From the NCBI RefSeq assembly GCF_022870885.1, contig NZ_CP091509.1, forward strand, positions 496,001-560,000: a stretch of DNA of 64,000 nucleotides, in the 5' to 3' direction. Origin of the DNA: Neisseria dumasiana. Its GTDB lineage: Bacteria; Pseudomonadota; Gammaproteobacteria; Burkholderiales; Neisseriaceae. Position numbers and translations under genes: made by a program. Shown here one piece after another: positions 19,552 through 28,604 of the stretch; the stretch's first letter is position 1, and every line of letters starts with the position of its first letter. The notes below the pieces were generated by a model, which had not been told where the DNA came from, made no database searches, and saw nothing but the letters and a program-made list of their open reading frames with translations.

Positions 19552-20793
19552 TCAATCCTTGCTCACAAACCGCTTGTTCACGCGCACGCGTTCGCCGCGG
19601 CCGGCTTTTTTGATTTCCAACCAGTCGCTGTAAACGGCGTGAATCAGGGCGCGGTCAGTGTCGAAGCCGTAATCGTGCGGGTTCACCGTGGGGGCAAGCT
19701 GTTTCAATACGTCGCTTAGGCGTGCCCAGCCTTGCGGGTCGGCAGTATTGTCAACGGCTTGCTGCACCAAAGGAATGAGCTTGGTAAATTTGGCTTTGCC
19801 GTTTTTGGGTTTGGGTGCTTCTTGCTGCTCGGGCTTGGCGGTTTCGGCGGCTTCTGCCGTTGGTGCGGGCGGTACGATAGCGGCTGTTTCCGCTTCCGGC
19901 TGTTTGCGCTCTTGCTGCTGGCGTTTTTTGCCGCGTTTGTTGGCGGGTTTGCCGCTGTCGGTTTCGGCAGCGGGGGCTTGCGGTACGGCTGCTTCGGCAA
20001 CTTGTTTTTCTTTACTGTCTTTATTTTCAGACGGCCTGTTGTTTTTTTCGGCCGGATTCGGATATCTGCGCACTTGGATTTGATTGTTGTCGGTGCGGTA
20101 TTCAAACAAATCAAGCGATTTGATCAGGTCGGAAAGTTTGCCGAAACCGTAGAGGCGCGGGTCGAAATCGGGGTTGGTTTTGTTGATGTAGCTGCCGATG
20201 GGGCCGAGGTTGGCCCAGCCGAGGTCGTCGGCATTTTCTTTGACAGCGCGGGTGAGCAGTTTGGAAAGGTCGGCTTGCTGGCCGGTATTCTCGGCAGGTT
20301 CGTTCTGCGTTTTGGTTTTGCCGCTGTTTTTGTTTTTTTCCGGCGTGCGTTTTTCGGGGCGGAAGATTTCGGTGTAGATGAATTTGTCGCAGGCTTTGCG
20401 GAAGGCTTCGGGGGTTTTCTTTTCGCCGAAGCCGTAAACGGTAAGGCCGCTTTCGCGCAGACGGCTGGCGAGGCGGGTGAAGTCGCTGTCGCTGGATACG
20501 ATGCAGAAGCCGTCGAAGTTGCCGCTGTAAAGCAAGTCCATCGCGTCGATCACCAAGGCCATGTCGGTGGCGTTTTTGCCTTTGGTGTAGGCGAATTGCT
20601 GCACGGGGATAATGGCATGCGGCAGCAGAGCGGCTTTCCATTTGGAAAGGCCGTGGCTCCAGTCGCCGTAAATCCGTTTGACGCTGGCAATGCCGTATTT
20701 GGCGATTTCGGCCAGCAGGCGGTCGATGATGTCGGCGGGGGCGTTGTCGGCATCGATTAAGACGGCCAGTTTTTTATCTGAGGTGATGTTCAT
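19552..20793 (-). CDS. NYN-domain RNase-like protein with two OST-HTH/LOTUS domains
   Basis: Residues 8-145 form a NYN (PIN-like, DUF88) nuclease domain with conserved acidic residues in LAVLIDADNAP, GKNATDMALVIDAMDLL and CIVSSDSDFTRLASRLRESG. Two OST-HTH (LOTUS) domains follow, about residues 175-235 (GPIGSYINKTNPDFDPRLYG) and 335-400 (LPLV-like QQAVDN with NPHDYGF). They are joined by a low-complexity linker rich in Ala, Pro, Lys and Glu. LOTUS domains bind RNA, including G-rich or structured RNA, so a role in RNA turnover or quality control is likely. The exact target is unknown. It sits between hisG and hisD but has no evident link to histidine synthesis. Confidence 0.87.
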   Translation of the reverse strand: MNITSDKKLAVLIDADNAPADIIDRLLAEIAKYGIASVKRIYGDWSHGLSKWKAALLPHAIIPVQQFAYTKGKNATDMALVIDAMDLLYSGNFDGFCIVSSDSDFTRLASRLRESGLTVYGFGEKKTPEAFRKACDKFIYTEIFRPEKRTPEKNKNSGKTKTQNEPAENTGQQADLSKLLTRAVKENADDLGWANLGPIGSYINKTNPDFDPRLYGFGKLSDLIKSLDLFEYRTDNNQIQVRRYPNPAEKNNRPSENKDSKEKQVAEAAVPQAPAAETDSGKPANKRGKKRQQQERKQPEAETAAIVPPAPTAEAAETAKPEQQEAPKPKNGKAKFTKLIPLVQQAVDNTADPQGWARLSDVLKQLAPTVNPHDYGFDTDRALIHAVYSDWLEIKKAGRGERVRVNKRFVSKD

Positions 20794-20847
20794 GGGGTAG
20801 TCTAATTTAAAGTGAAACGTGTAACAGCGGCTTTTCAGACGGCCTCT

Positions 20848-21501
20848 TTACGGTTTTTCTACCGCTTCGGCAAACGCATTGATAATCGGCTGGATAAGTG
20901 CGTGTTTGACTTTCAACGCTGCTTTGTTGACCACCAAACGGCTGGAAATATCCACGATATGCTCCACCGCTTCGAGATTGTTGGCCTTCAACGTGCCGCC
21001 GGTAGATACCAAATCGACGATCGCGTCGCTCAAGCCGACCAGCGGAGCAAGCTCCATCGAGCCGTAAAGTTTGATGATGTCCACATGTACGCCTTTGCCG
21101 GCGAAGTGTTCGGCGGCGATGTCGGGGTATTTAGTAGCAACGCGCAAACGGTTGCCGGGCTGTGAGGCGACGGCATAATCAAAACCTTTGCGCACGGCAA
21201 CCATCATGCGGCATTTGGCAATCTGCAAATCCAGCGGCTGATACAGGCCGTCGCCGCCGTGCTCGATCAATACGTCTTTGCCGGCGATGCCGAAATCCGC
21301 CGCGCCGTATTGCACATAAGTGGGCACGTCGCTGGCGCGCACAATCACCAAGCGCACGTTGGGCAGGTTGGTGCCGATAATCAGTTTGCGCGAGCTGCCC
21401 GGTTCTTCGAGCGGCACGATGCCGGCGGCGGCCAGCAGCGGCAGGGTTTCATCAAAAATACGGCCTTTGGAAAGGGCGATGGTCAGTTGGTTTTCTTGCA
21501 T
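20848..21501 (-). CDS. hisG: ATP phosphoribosyltransferase, short form
   Basis: Catalyses the first step of histidine synthesis, ATP plus PRPP to phosphoribosyl-ATP. The 217-aa length identifies the short HisG type, which lacks the C-terminal regulatory domain and needs the HisZ subunit (not in this window) for activity and feedback control. Visible family segments are [18 protein letters not shown], the [20 protein letters not shown] region, [19 protein letters not shown] and [12 protein letters not shown] hairpins flank it; it lies upstream of the NYN/LOTUS gene and hisD on the same strand. Confidence 0.95.
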   Translation of the reverse strand: MQENQLTIALSKGRIFDETLPLLAAAGIVPLEEPGSSRKLIIGTNLPNVRLVIVRASDVPTYVQYGAADFGIAGKDVLIEHGGDGLYQPLDLQIAKCRMMVAVRKGFDYAVASQPGNRLRVATKYPDIAAEHFAGKGVHVDIIKLYGSMELAPLVGLSDAIVDLVSTGGTLKANNLEAVEHIVDISSRLVVNKAALKVKHALIQPIINAFAEAVEKP

Positions 21502-21525
21502 GATGTATAAAGAAATGATGGTTTC

Positions 21526-21554
21526 AGGCCGTCTGAAAATGTTTCAGACGGCCT
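21526..21554. terminator. Inverted DUS pair between sco1 and hisG
   Basis: 13-bp DUS inverted repeat with a 3-nt loop, 12 bp downstream of the Sco1-family gene stop on the minus strand. Confidence 0.8.
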
Positions 21555-21565
21555 CTTCGGACGGG

Positions 21566-22219
21566 TTATGATTTTAGCAAGATGCGGATATCGTCTGCAA
21601 TCTGTTGTGCCGTGCTTCCGTAAGGCTCAAATACCGCCACTTCGCCGTTTTTATCAATCAGATAAGCCCCTGCAGAGTGGTCAACCAGATAAACCTTTTC
21701 AGATTGCTGCTGCGCTTTGGCCGATACAACACGGTATTGCTGCTTGATCAAAGGTAAGTCCTGCCCTTCGGTTGCGGTTACGCCGATAAAGCCGGGATTA
21801 AACTGCTTAACGTATTTGCCGATTAATTCGGGCGTGTCGCGCTCGGGATCGACGCTGGCAAAAACCACCGCCACATCTTTGGCATCGCCGCCCAGTTGCT
21901 TGATGGTGTCGCTGTATGTTAAAAGCTCGGTAGGGCATACGTCGGGGCAGTGGGTGTAGCCGAAAGAAAGAATAACCGTTTTGCCTTTTAAATCGTCGAG
22001 ATTAAACACTTTTCCGTCGCCGTCGGTAAGCGTGAAATTACCGCCGATATCTTCTTTGCCCATGTCCGTGCCGTGAAAACCCGCAGAGGCACGGGCAGGC
22101 TCTGAAACCTGTTCGGGGACAGGTTGCGATGCCGCAGGAGCGTTTTCCTGAGGCGTACAGGCATTCAAAGCAGCCAATACGCACGCAGCAAGCACGAAAT
22201 TTCGGGTAATCGGATTCAT
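21566..22219 (-). CDS. Sco1/SenC family copper-chaperone lipoprotein
   Basis: A 217-aa lipoprotein with a signal ending in LNAC at residue 20, giving an acylated cysteine. The Sco domain contains the copper/thiol motif CPDVCPTE and the distal ligand in VDHSAGAYLIDK. Sco proteins deliver copper to the CuA centre of cytochrome oxidases or protect against oxidative stress; Neisseria lacks a CuA-type aa3 oxidase, so a redox or stress role has been considered. The linker after the lipobox is Ala/Pro rich. It is followed by a DUS hairpin and hisG. About 300 bp upstream lies the tRNA-Leu promoter on the other strand. Confidence 0.9.
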   Translation of the reverse strand: MNPITRNFVLAACVLAALNACTPQENAPAASQPVPEQVSEPARASAGFHGTDMGKEDIGGNFTLTDGDGKVFNLDDLKGKTVILSFGYTHCPDVCPTELLTYSDTIKQLGGDAKDVAVVFASVDPERDTPELIGKYVKQFNPGFIGVTATEGQDLPLIKQQYRVVSAKAQQQSEKVYLVDHSAGAYLIDKNGEVAVFEPYGSTAQQIADDIRILLKS

Positions 22220-22477
22220 GTCGTCTCACTCCAAAACAAGTAGGGTAAATGAAGGCTATCTTAACGCGTTTGCCTGTGTAGATGTTGAAGAAAATACGCA
22301 ATCGCATTAAATTAATCAGGCCTTGATTAAACCTTCGGGGCAGATTTTGATTCCGACCATAAGGGCAGCAACCCCGTTTAAGGCAGAATCGTTTGCTTCG
22401 GTTAAAAAATAGATGTTTTAATTTTATTTATTTTCAATGAATTGTAAATTTTGAGGCAATTAATACATATTTGGGGC

Positions 22478-22505
22478 TTTACAGGAATTTTTTTATCACT
22501 ATAAT
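22478..22505 (+). promoter_or_regulatory. Promoter of tRNA-Leu(CAA)
   Basis: TTTACA at 22478-22483 and TATAAT at 22500-22505 with a 16-bp spacer, about 19 bp before the mature tRNA 5' end. Confidence 0.65.
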
Positions 22506-22523
22506 AGCCAACTCTTCTCACCT

Positions 22524-22608
22524 GCCCAGGTGGCGAAATTGGTAGACGCAGGGGACTCAAAATCCCCCGCCGAAAGGTGTGTCGGTTCGAGTCCGACCCT
22601 GGGCACCA
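22524..22608 (+). tRNA. tRNA-Leu (anticodon CAA)
   Basis: Class II tRNA of 85 nt with encoded CCA. The acceptor stem GCCCAGG pairs with CCTGGGC. The anticodon loop CTCAAAA has anticodon CAA (codon UUG). A long variable arm is present, and the T loop is GTTCGAGTC. Confidence 0.95.
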
Positions 22609-22614
22609 TAAAAA

Positions 22615-22640
22615 AACCGCTCTCAAGCGGTTATTTTTTT
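22615..22640 (+). terminator. Intrinsic terminator of tRNA-Leu
   Basis: Stem AACCGCT / AGCGGTT with a 4-nt loop followed by TTATTTTTTT. Confidence 0.85.
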
Positions 22641-22998
22641 GCCTGTTGGAAACGTGCAGCCGAATTGTGCTTAAACTGGATTGGCTATGGTCGGTTTCTG
22701 AATGCGTTAAATCTGTGAGGCCGTCTGAAAATTTCTTTTGTGCTTGAAAAGTTTGATTGCTACCAAAGCGTCAAGCCGCGATATCTTAATCTCCAACTGT
22801 TGTGAATTTGATGACCACACCGAGCGGGCGCAATGGGCGGCTGATGTGTTGCGGTTGAAGGTTATCGGTTTTTCAGACGGCCTCAATCTTTTCTTTTCCT
22901 TTGTCTTTATAGATTAACCAAACAATACCGACTTGCATCTCAGAGATTTTGAACAGGCTGTTCTAATACTGAGACACAAGTCGGTTTTGATTGCTGTT
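22641..22998. other. Intergenic region, no gene seen
   Basis: 358 bp between the tRNA-Leu terminator and the exonuclease gene. It holds two DUS copies of opposite orientation at about 22720 and 22870, too far apart for a compact hairpin. No credible gene or RNA was found. Confidence 0.5.
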
Positions 22999-23607
22999 TT
23001 AGCGCAGCCTTTGTTTCAACAGCAGGTACATCAATGCAACATTGATGGAGTCGTTGAGCGCGTCGTGGCGGGGCAGGCCGGTGAGTTTGAGTTTTTTCAG
23101 CATGGTGTCCATACGCAGGTCAACGTAACCGTCGTGGATGTTTTCTTTTTGCTGCCAGCGGTGGAAGAGTGAAGATACATCGGTTTGCGGGTTGGGCAGT
23201 TTGATGCCGATCATGGGTTTGAGAAATTTGTTGACCATGGCGACGTCGTATTCCAAGTAATAGCCTACCAAGCCGCGGCCACCGATGAATTCGAGCAGCT
23301 GCTTGATGGCTTCTTGCACGGGGATGCCGTCTGAAAGGTCTTTCGGCCTTAAGCCGTGTACGCTGATGTTGGCGGCTTTCATCGGGTTTTCGGGCTTAAC
23401 CAGCACATAAAACGATTCGCTCACCAATACTTGGTTTTTGCGGATTTTAACGGCACCGATGGATAGGATTTCGGCTTCTTTTACGTCGAGGCTGGTGGTT
23501 TCGCAGTCGAAGCTCACCCATTCGTCGGGGTGTTCGTCGAAAAGGAAGCTGTAATACGGGTCGGTGAGTTTTTTGCGCTCTCTGCCCTGCAAGAATTTTT
23601 TAAACAT
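22999..23607 (-). CDS. DnaQ-like 3'-5' exonuclease (DEDDh)
   Basis: About 202 aa with the DnaQ/epsilon exonuclease fold. Exo I is in WVSFDCETTSLD (DxE), Exo II is in VGYYLEYDVAMVNKF (Asp), and Exo III is in PRHDALNDSINVALMYL (H-x4-D), so the DEDDh set is complete. The ATG at 23607 is chosen because AGGGG precedes it; an in-frame GTG at 23616 adds three residues. It starts 15 bp after the stop of the DUF294 gene, and this pair recurs in other proteobacteria. It is not the polymerase III epsilon subunit itself, since the N-terminus and context differ. The substrate is unknown. Confidence 0.87.
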   Translation of the reverse strand: MFKKFLQGRERKKLTDPYYSFLFDEHPDEWVSFDCETTSLDVKEAEILSIGAVKIRKNQVLVSESFYVLVKPENPMKAANISVHGLRPKDLSDGIPVQEAIKQLLEFIGGRGLVGYYLEYDVAMVNKFLKPMIGIKLPNPQTDVSSLFHRWQQKENIHDGYVDLRMDTMLKKLKLTGLPRHDALNDSINVALMYLLLKQRLR

Positions 23608-23622
23608 AGACGGCACCCCTGA

Positions 23623-25428
23623 TTACGAAGTGATGTGGAAGTGGTGGCGGATCACGTTTTTAAACCGCTTAACGACTTGCAGCGCATCTTTGAGCAGGTC
23701 GCGTTCGAGCGTGGACAGGTTGCCGAAATCGAGTTGGTTGGGGGTGCCGGAGCCGCCGTTGTGCAGGATGGCGAGGTTGGCGCTCAGGCGTAAGTCCATG
23801 ATGTAGCTGAGGGCTTCGGCAACGTCTTTGCCTAATGCTTCGTCGATAACGTTCAGTTGGACGAGATGGTGAATGCGCTCGAACGTATTGGTTTCTTCGA
23901 TGCGGGCTTCGAGGCTGAGGGCGCGGATGCCGTGAACAACGGGAAACTGCCCCATTTTTTTGATGTCCATTTTTTCGGCTTGGCCGCGGTTGAGCAGTTG
24001 GGAGAAAAAGCCTTTGCTTTGGCTTTCAAATTGATCGACGGCGCGTGCAAAGGCCATCAGCATGCCTACGTCGTTAACCATCACTTTTTGCAGATGTTCT
24101 TTGACTTCGGCCAGCATGGAGGTGTCGCCGGCTACGGCTTTGGCATCGATAAAAATGGCGAGGTTCATCATGTTTTCGCCGCTGGCATTGTGGCACCAGC
24201 TGCTGACCATTTTTTTGAATTCGGGCAACGGTTTGCGCCATTGGGGGTTGTTGACCATGATATTGCCGGGGCAGGGCGGATAGCCGAGACGGGTAAGCGT
24301 TTGTGAAAATTGGGCGGCTATTTCGGCGGCGAGATCGGGGTCGACGCTTTCGTGCAGAATCAGGGCATTGTCTTGGTCGGTTTTGAGAATTTGTTCGCCG
24401 CGCCCTTCGGAACCCATCACGATCAGGCAGGATTTGTCGTAGAGTTCGGCCGGTGCGAGGATGCGCCACGCTTTTTCAAACAGGCTGCTGTTGAGCACCT
24501 GCATTAACTCGGCCAGTTGCGGGGCCCGCACGCCGTTGTTGCGCAACAGGCGGATCGAATCGGTCATCTGGCCGGAGATATCTACCAACTCGTCTATGGT
24601 TTTGGCGCGCTCCAAACGCTGTGCGACCAAATGGCTGTGGTTGGAGAGATAAGCCAATACGTCGATTTGTTCGAGCGTGCCGATGGGGATGCCGTTTTCT
24701 TCTACTACAACGCGCTGGATTTGGTAGCGCATCATGCGCAGCAAGGCGTTGAACACGAAATCGTCGATGTCGGCGGAAATCAGATTGAAGGCTGTCCATT
24801 TGTGTACGGCTTCGTCTGACGGTGCTCCGGCGATGACGATGTCGCGGAAGGCGGATTCGGTGAACACGCCGATTTTACCTTCGTGGCGTACCAATGCGGA
24901 TTTGGTTTTGCGTTCTTTCAATACGCCGGCGGCGTGGAAAATGGTGTCGCTGCCTTCGAGCCAAACGGGTTTGTTGCGGTAGGCATCACGGACTTTGGCG
25001 GTAAACAGGCTTTCAAATTCGCTTTCGTTTTTGGTGTTGGAAAGGCTGGCAAATTTGTCGGCCACGCTGGTGTAGCAATAGGCTCCGAAGCGCGGGTTGG
25101 AATCGATGATTTCGAGCACTACGGCTTTGGGAATGGTGTAGACCAGCGCTTCTTCTTCCACTACGAACTGGTGGTGGCTGATGCCTTCGATCAGGCCGCG
25201 GGCTTCAAAGGTGTCGCGGGGGTGGTAGAGGGAGACGACATCGCCGTCGGCACCGATTTCTTTTACCAAGCCTTTGATAACGACATACAGAAATTCGATG
25301 GGTTCGTCGGGGCGGATAATGGTTTCGTTGTCGTGAAAAAACGAGATGTTGACCGATTTTTGCAGGGCAACGCGCTCGGGGTTGCTTAAGTAGTTGAATG
25401 GGGCGTAGCTGAAGTCGAACCGTTCCAT
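23623..25428 (-). CDS. cNMP-binding / CBS / DUF294 nucleotidyltransferase-like signalling protein
   Basis: A 601-aa multidomain protein. Residues about 20-130 form a cyclic-nucleotide-binding-like domain (FLYVVIKGLVKEIGADGDVV). Residues 150-275 hold a CBS pair. Residues 300-440 hold a DUF294 nucleotidyltransferase domain with GSEGRGEQILKTDQDNALIL, which matches the GS...DxD metal site of GlnD-like enzymes. A DUF294 C-terminal helical domain follows. Such proteins are thought to sense a nucleotide and modify or regulate a partner. The product and target are unknown. The linked DnaQ-like exonuclease is a candidate partner. Confidence 0.87.
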   Translation of the reverse strand: MERFDFSYAPFNYLSNPERVALQKSVNISFFHDNETIIRPDEPIEFLYVVIKGLVKEIGADGDVVSLYHPRDTFEARGLIEGISHHQFVVEEEALVYTIPKAVVLEIIDSNPRFGAYCYTSVADKFASLSNTKNESEFESLFTAKVRDAYRNKPVWLEGSDTIFHAAGVLKERKTKSALVRHEGKIGVFTESAFRDIVIAGAPSDEAVHKWTAFNLISADIDDFVFNALLRMMRYQIQRVVVEENGIPIGTLEQIDVLAYLSNHSHLVAQRLERAKTIDELVDISGQMTDSIRLLRNNGVRAPQLAELMQVLNSSLFEKAWRILAPAELYDKSCLIVMGSEGRGEQILKTDQDNALILHESVDPDLAAEIAAQFSQTLTRLGYPPCPGNIMVNNPQWRKPLPEFKKMVSSWCHNASGENMMNLAIFIDAKAVAGDTSMLAEVKEHLQKVMVNDVGMLMAFARAVDQFESQSKGFFSQLLNRGQAEKMDIKKMGQFPVVHGIRALSLEARIEETNTFERIHHLVQLNVIDEALGKDVAEALSYIMDLRLSANLAILHNGGSGTPNQLDFGNLSTLERDLLKDALQVVKRFKNVIRHHFHITS

Positions 25429-25641
25429 GATGATTTCTTCCTTTGTTTTTTGTTTTATTGTCAGTTAATTATGCCATGCTTTCAGTGGAATGGGTGTATG
25501 CTGTGAGGCCGTCTGAAATTAATTTATACTGTGTTCGGGGTGTGTTTTCAGACGGCCTGCTGCTTAACGCGCATTTTCCTCGGGCATTTGCGTTTTTTAT
25601 ACCGAAAAACCACCCCGCCAGCACACTTTGAACAGATTGAA

Positions 25642-25707
25642 TAAGCCGATCAACTTATTTTTAATACAAAGCGGCAACGCGCTAGTAAAAGTTAAGTTGA
25701 ATGGCTA
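25642..25707. repeat. Short Correia-like element upstream of gabD
   Basis: 66-bp element with imperfect termini TAAGCCGATCAACTTATT and, inverted, TAGCCATTCAACTTAACT. The inside (TTAATACAAAGCGGCAACGC) matches the left part of the full element at 56541-56691, so it is an internally deleted copy. It ends 40 bp before the gabD ATG. Confidence 0.65.
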
Positions 25708-25747
25708 GATGAGGCGGTTGCGCCTGTTTATTGCCGAGAGTCGTATC

Positions 25748-27181
25748 ATGAAAACCGTTCTGCAGTTGTTGAAACACCCTGATATTAAGTTTGAATCTTT
25801 TTCAGACGGCCTGCCGGTAAAAAATCCGGCCACGGGCGATACCATCGCCTATGTGCGTATGACCACGCCGCAAATGTTGGGCGAACTGATTGCCAAAGCA
25901 CATGCCGCGCAAAAAGAGTGGGCGGCGAAAACCGCTTTGGAGCGTGCCGATGTTTTGTGGAATTGGTATCGTTTGGTCAAAGCCAACAAGGAAAGTTTGG
26001 CGCGCATCATGACGATGGAGCAGGGTAAAAGCCTTACCGAATCGTTGGGCGAAATCGACTACGCCGCCGGTTTTATCCGCTGGTTTGCCGAAGAAGCGCG
26101 TCGGGTGGATGGCGATATTCTCACGAGCGTCAAGCAAAGCCAAAAGCTGATGGTGATTAAACAGCCGGTGGGTGTTGCAGCGTCCATCACTCCGTGGAAT
26201 TTCCCCGCCGCCATGATCACGCGCAAGGCCGCACCGGCATTGGCTGCGGGGTGTGCAATGATTGTGAAATCCGCCAGCCAAACGCCTTTGAGCGCTTATG
26301 CGCAGGCATTATTGGCTTATGAGGCGGGCGTGCCCGAAGCATTGTTTGCAGTGGTTAACGGCAAAGCGGCAGAGCTTAGCGCGGTTTTTGCCCGAAATCC
26401 GGTGGTAAGAAAAATCAGTTTTACAGGTTCGACCGAAACCGGTATGAAAATTTACCGCCAAAGTGCCGACCATATCAAAAAACTCAGTTTGGAACTGGGC
26501 GGCAATGCACCTTTGATAGTGTTTGACGATGCCGATTTGGATAAAGCCGTGCAAGGGGTTTTGCTCAGCAAATTCCGCAACAGCGGGCAAACTTGCGTAT
26601 GCAGTAACCGCATTTACGCACAATCAGGCGTGTATGACGAACTCTGCCGCCGGGTTGCCCGCGAAGCAGGCCGTCTGAAACTGGGCAACGGCTTGGATGA
26701 CGGCGTTCAGCAGGGGCCGTTGATTGACGAGCAAGCGGTGGCCAAAGTGGAAGAACATATCCGCGATGCGCTGGAGAAGGGCGCGGAATGTTTAACCGGC
26801 GGTAAGCGCAGCAGTTTGGGCGGTACCTTTTTCGAGCCTACGGTGTTGAGCGGCGTAACGGAAGCTATGTTGGTGGCGAAAGAAGAAACCTTCGGGCCGC
26901 TTTGCCCCATTTTTAAGTTTGAAACCGAAGAAGATGTGATCAGGCAGGCCAATGATACCGAATCGGGCTTGGCGGCTTATTTATTTACGCAAGATACCGC
27001 ACGCCAATGGCGGGTATCGGAAGCCTTGGAATACGGCATGGTCGGCATCAATACGGGTTTAATCAGCAATGAAGTGGCACCGTTTGGCGGAATCAAAACC
27101 AGCGGCTTAGGCAGAGAAGGTAGCAAATATGGAATGGACGAATATTTGGAACTGAAATATCTGTGTTTGGATCTGAGTTGA
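25748..27181 (+). CDS. gabD: NAD(P)-dependent succinate-semialdehyde dehydrogenase
   Basis: Aldehyde dehydrogenase that oxidises succinate semialdehyde to succinate, joining GABA or related breakdown to the TCA cycle. Seen: the cofactor-binding segment ITPWNFPAAMITRKAAPALA, FTGSTETGMKIYRQSA, the catalytic Glu in LELGGNAPL, the catalytic Cys in NSGQTCVC, and EETFGPLCPIF. The C-terminus APFGGIKTSGLGREGSKYG is the GabD signature. The ATG at 25748 has GAGAG upstream; more upstream in-frame codons lie within the repeat. The length of 477 aa is normal. No GABA transaminase is nearby, so the substrate source is open. Confidence 0.9.
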   Translation: MKTVLQLLKHPDIKFESFSDGLPVKNPATGDTIAYVRMTTPQMLGELIAKAHAAQKEWAAKTALERADVLWNWYRLVKANKESLARIMTMEQGKSLTESLGEIDYAAGFIRWFAEEARRVDGDILTSVKQSQKLMVIKQPVGVAASITPWNFPAAMITRKAAPALAAGCAMIVKSASQTPLSAYAQALLAYEAGVPEALFAVVNGKAAELSAVFARNPVVRKISFTGSTETGMKIYRQSADHIKKLSLELGGNAPLIVFDDADLDKAVQGVLLSKFRNSGQTCVCSNRIYAQSGVYDELCRRVAREAGRLKLGNGLDDGVQQGPLIDEQAVAKVEEHIRDALEKGAECLTGGKRSSLGGTFFEPTVLSGVTEAMLVAKEETFGPLCPIFKFETEEDVIRQANDTESGLAAYLFTQDTARQWRVSEALEYGMVGINTGLISNEVAPFGGIKTSGLGREGSKYGMDEYLELKYLCLDLS

Positions 27182-27248
27182 TATGGCATCTGTACTGTCT
27201 GCGACTTGCTGTCTTGTGTTAAATGATTGACTACATTGGAATATTACG

Positions 27249-27322
27249 GATGCGTTTTCAATGCCCTGAAAACGCGCATCAATTAAAAAGCACACTTTAA
27301 TTCGCTTAAAGTGTGCTTTTTT
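27249..27322. terminator. Double hairpin terminator between gabD and cytochrome c5
   Basis: Two consecutive stem-loops: GATGCGTTTTCA / TGAAAACGCGCATC (27249-27280, one bulged base) and AAAAAGCACACTTTA / TAAAGTGTGCTTTTT (27285-27321). The second has T runs on both strands and can serve the two convergent genes. Confidence 0.85.
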
Positions 27323-27345
27323 ATCACTCAGATTGATCGGGTCAG

Positions 27346-28161
27346 TTAAAACTTACCGCCTGATTCGTTCACCATATAAGTTACGGCAGCTTTAACTTCG
27401 TCGTCGCTTAAGTTGGTGTTGCCGCCTTTGGCAGGCATCAGGCTGCCGCTCGGGCCGGTGTAGCCTTCGATGGCACTTTTGAACAATGCGTCTTTACCTT
27501 TTTTGATGCGTGGAGCCCATTCGTCGTTTTTGGTAATGCGCGGTGCATTGGGAATGGCAGAAGTGGCACCGTGGCAGGCTACGCAAGTGGTATCAAAAAT
27601 ACTTTTGCCGTCAATCGAAGTGGCTGGAGAAGCAGCGGCAGCGGTTTCACCGGATGCGGCAGCTTCGGATGCGGCAGCACCTACGGCAGGCGCTTCAAAA
27701 TTACCGCCGGATTGGTTGGTCATGTAAGCGATAACGCGTTTGAGTTCGTCGTCGGTCAAATCGGCTTGGCCGCCTTTGGCGGGCATGGCATTGAAGCCGT
27801 TGAGTGCGTTGTTAAACAGGGTTTCAAAACCTTTGGCAATGCGCGGTGCCCATTCGCCGTTATTGGTGATGCGCGGTGCGTTGGGAACGTTGCCGTCTGC
27901 AGCATGGCACTGAATGCAGACTTTGTTGAAAATCTGTTCGCCGGTGCGTTCGCCGATCGGTGTGCCGTCGCCCATAGCCAAGCTGCCGGCAGGCATGATG
28001 CGGGTTTCTGTGGCGGATGTGGTGGTTTCTTCTACGTTGCTGAAATAGTTGCTGTTTGCCAGTTTAACCAGAAAAAACAGTACTGCAAGCAGGATAACGA
28101 TACCGCCCACAAGGGTGGTTAATGCAGAACCTCGGGCTTTGTGATTGCTCAGTTGATTCAT
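27346..28161 (-). CDS. Membrane-anchored di-heme cytochrome c5
   Basis: A 271-aa c-type cytochrome with an N-terminal membrane anchor (residues 14-34) and two tandem class I domains. Haem-binding motifs are CIQCH (82-86) and CVACH (193-197), each followed by a MPAKGG methionine-ligand segment. The two domains are near repeats (PNAPRIT.N.EWAPRI.KG), separated by an Ala/Ser-rich linker at about 155-182. In Neisseria the di-heme c5 carries electrons from the bc1 complex to terminal acceptors such as the cbb3 oxidase and the nitrite reductase AniA. It is monocistronic. Confidence 0.92.
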   Translation of the reverse strand: MNQLSNHKARGSALTTLVGGIVILLAVLFFLVKLANSNYFSNVEETTTSATETRIMPAGSLAMGDGTPIGERTGEQIFNKVCIQCHAADGNVPNAPRITNNGEWAPRIAKGFETLFNNALNGFNAMPAKGGQADLTDDELKRVIAYMTNQSGGNFEAPAVGAAASEAAASGETAAAASPATSIDGKSIFDTTCVACHGATSAIPNAPRITKNDEWAPRIKKGKDALFKSAIEGYTGPSGSLMPAKGGNTNLSDDEVKAAVTYMVNESGGKF

Positions 28162-28433
28162 TTGGTATGGCCTCGCCGTTTTGGTAGGTTGTGACGAAAT
28201 TAAGTTGTAATTCTAGGGGTTGTGTTAATTCGAGTTAACAATATTTTGCTGGATTATACTGAATTCACGCCGTCTTTCCAATCTTTAAGTTGAATCCGCC
28301 GCAAAAAATGCCGTTAAATTAACAGCGGAGCGGGCAGTTTGCCGCAAGCTGTGCCATGATCGGGTATCTGTTCGGAGCTGCGGTAAATTAATTTTGCCAA
28401 ACGGGATGTTTTACGCTAACCTTACGCCTTTTC

Positions 28434-28509
28434 GCACCCATAGCTCAGTTGGAAGAGCGTCAGTTTCCGAAGCTGGAGGTCACAGGTTCGATCCCTGTTG
28501 GGTGCGCCA
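28434..28509 (+). tRNA. tRNA-Arg (anticodon CCG)
   Basis: 76 nt with encoded CCA. The acceptor stem GCACCCA pairs with TGGGTGC. The anticodon loop TTCCGAA has anticodon CCG (codon CGG). The D arm AGCTCAGTTGGAAGAGC and T loop GTTCGATCC are standard. Confidence 0.95.
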
Positions 28510-28604
28510 GAATAACCGCAAACCCTGCAATCCAAACGAGCTTTATTGCTATGGCTCGAAAAGAGGCGGGGTTTGTTTGTATTTCTTAGAGCTGTTTGAT
28601 ATTT

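Noticed and set aside
19732..20760. Open frame of about 342 codons on the plus strand
   Set aside because: Antisense to the NYN/LOTUS gene, Gly/Phe/Val-rich, no recognisable domain.
25443..25631. 62-codon plus-strand frame between the DUF294 gene and gabD
   Set aside because: It contains two DUS copies in inverted orientation, has no RBS and no recognisable sequence.
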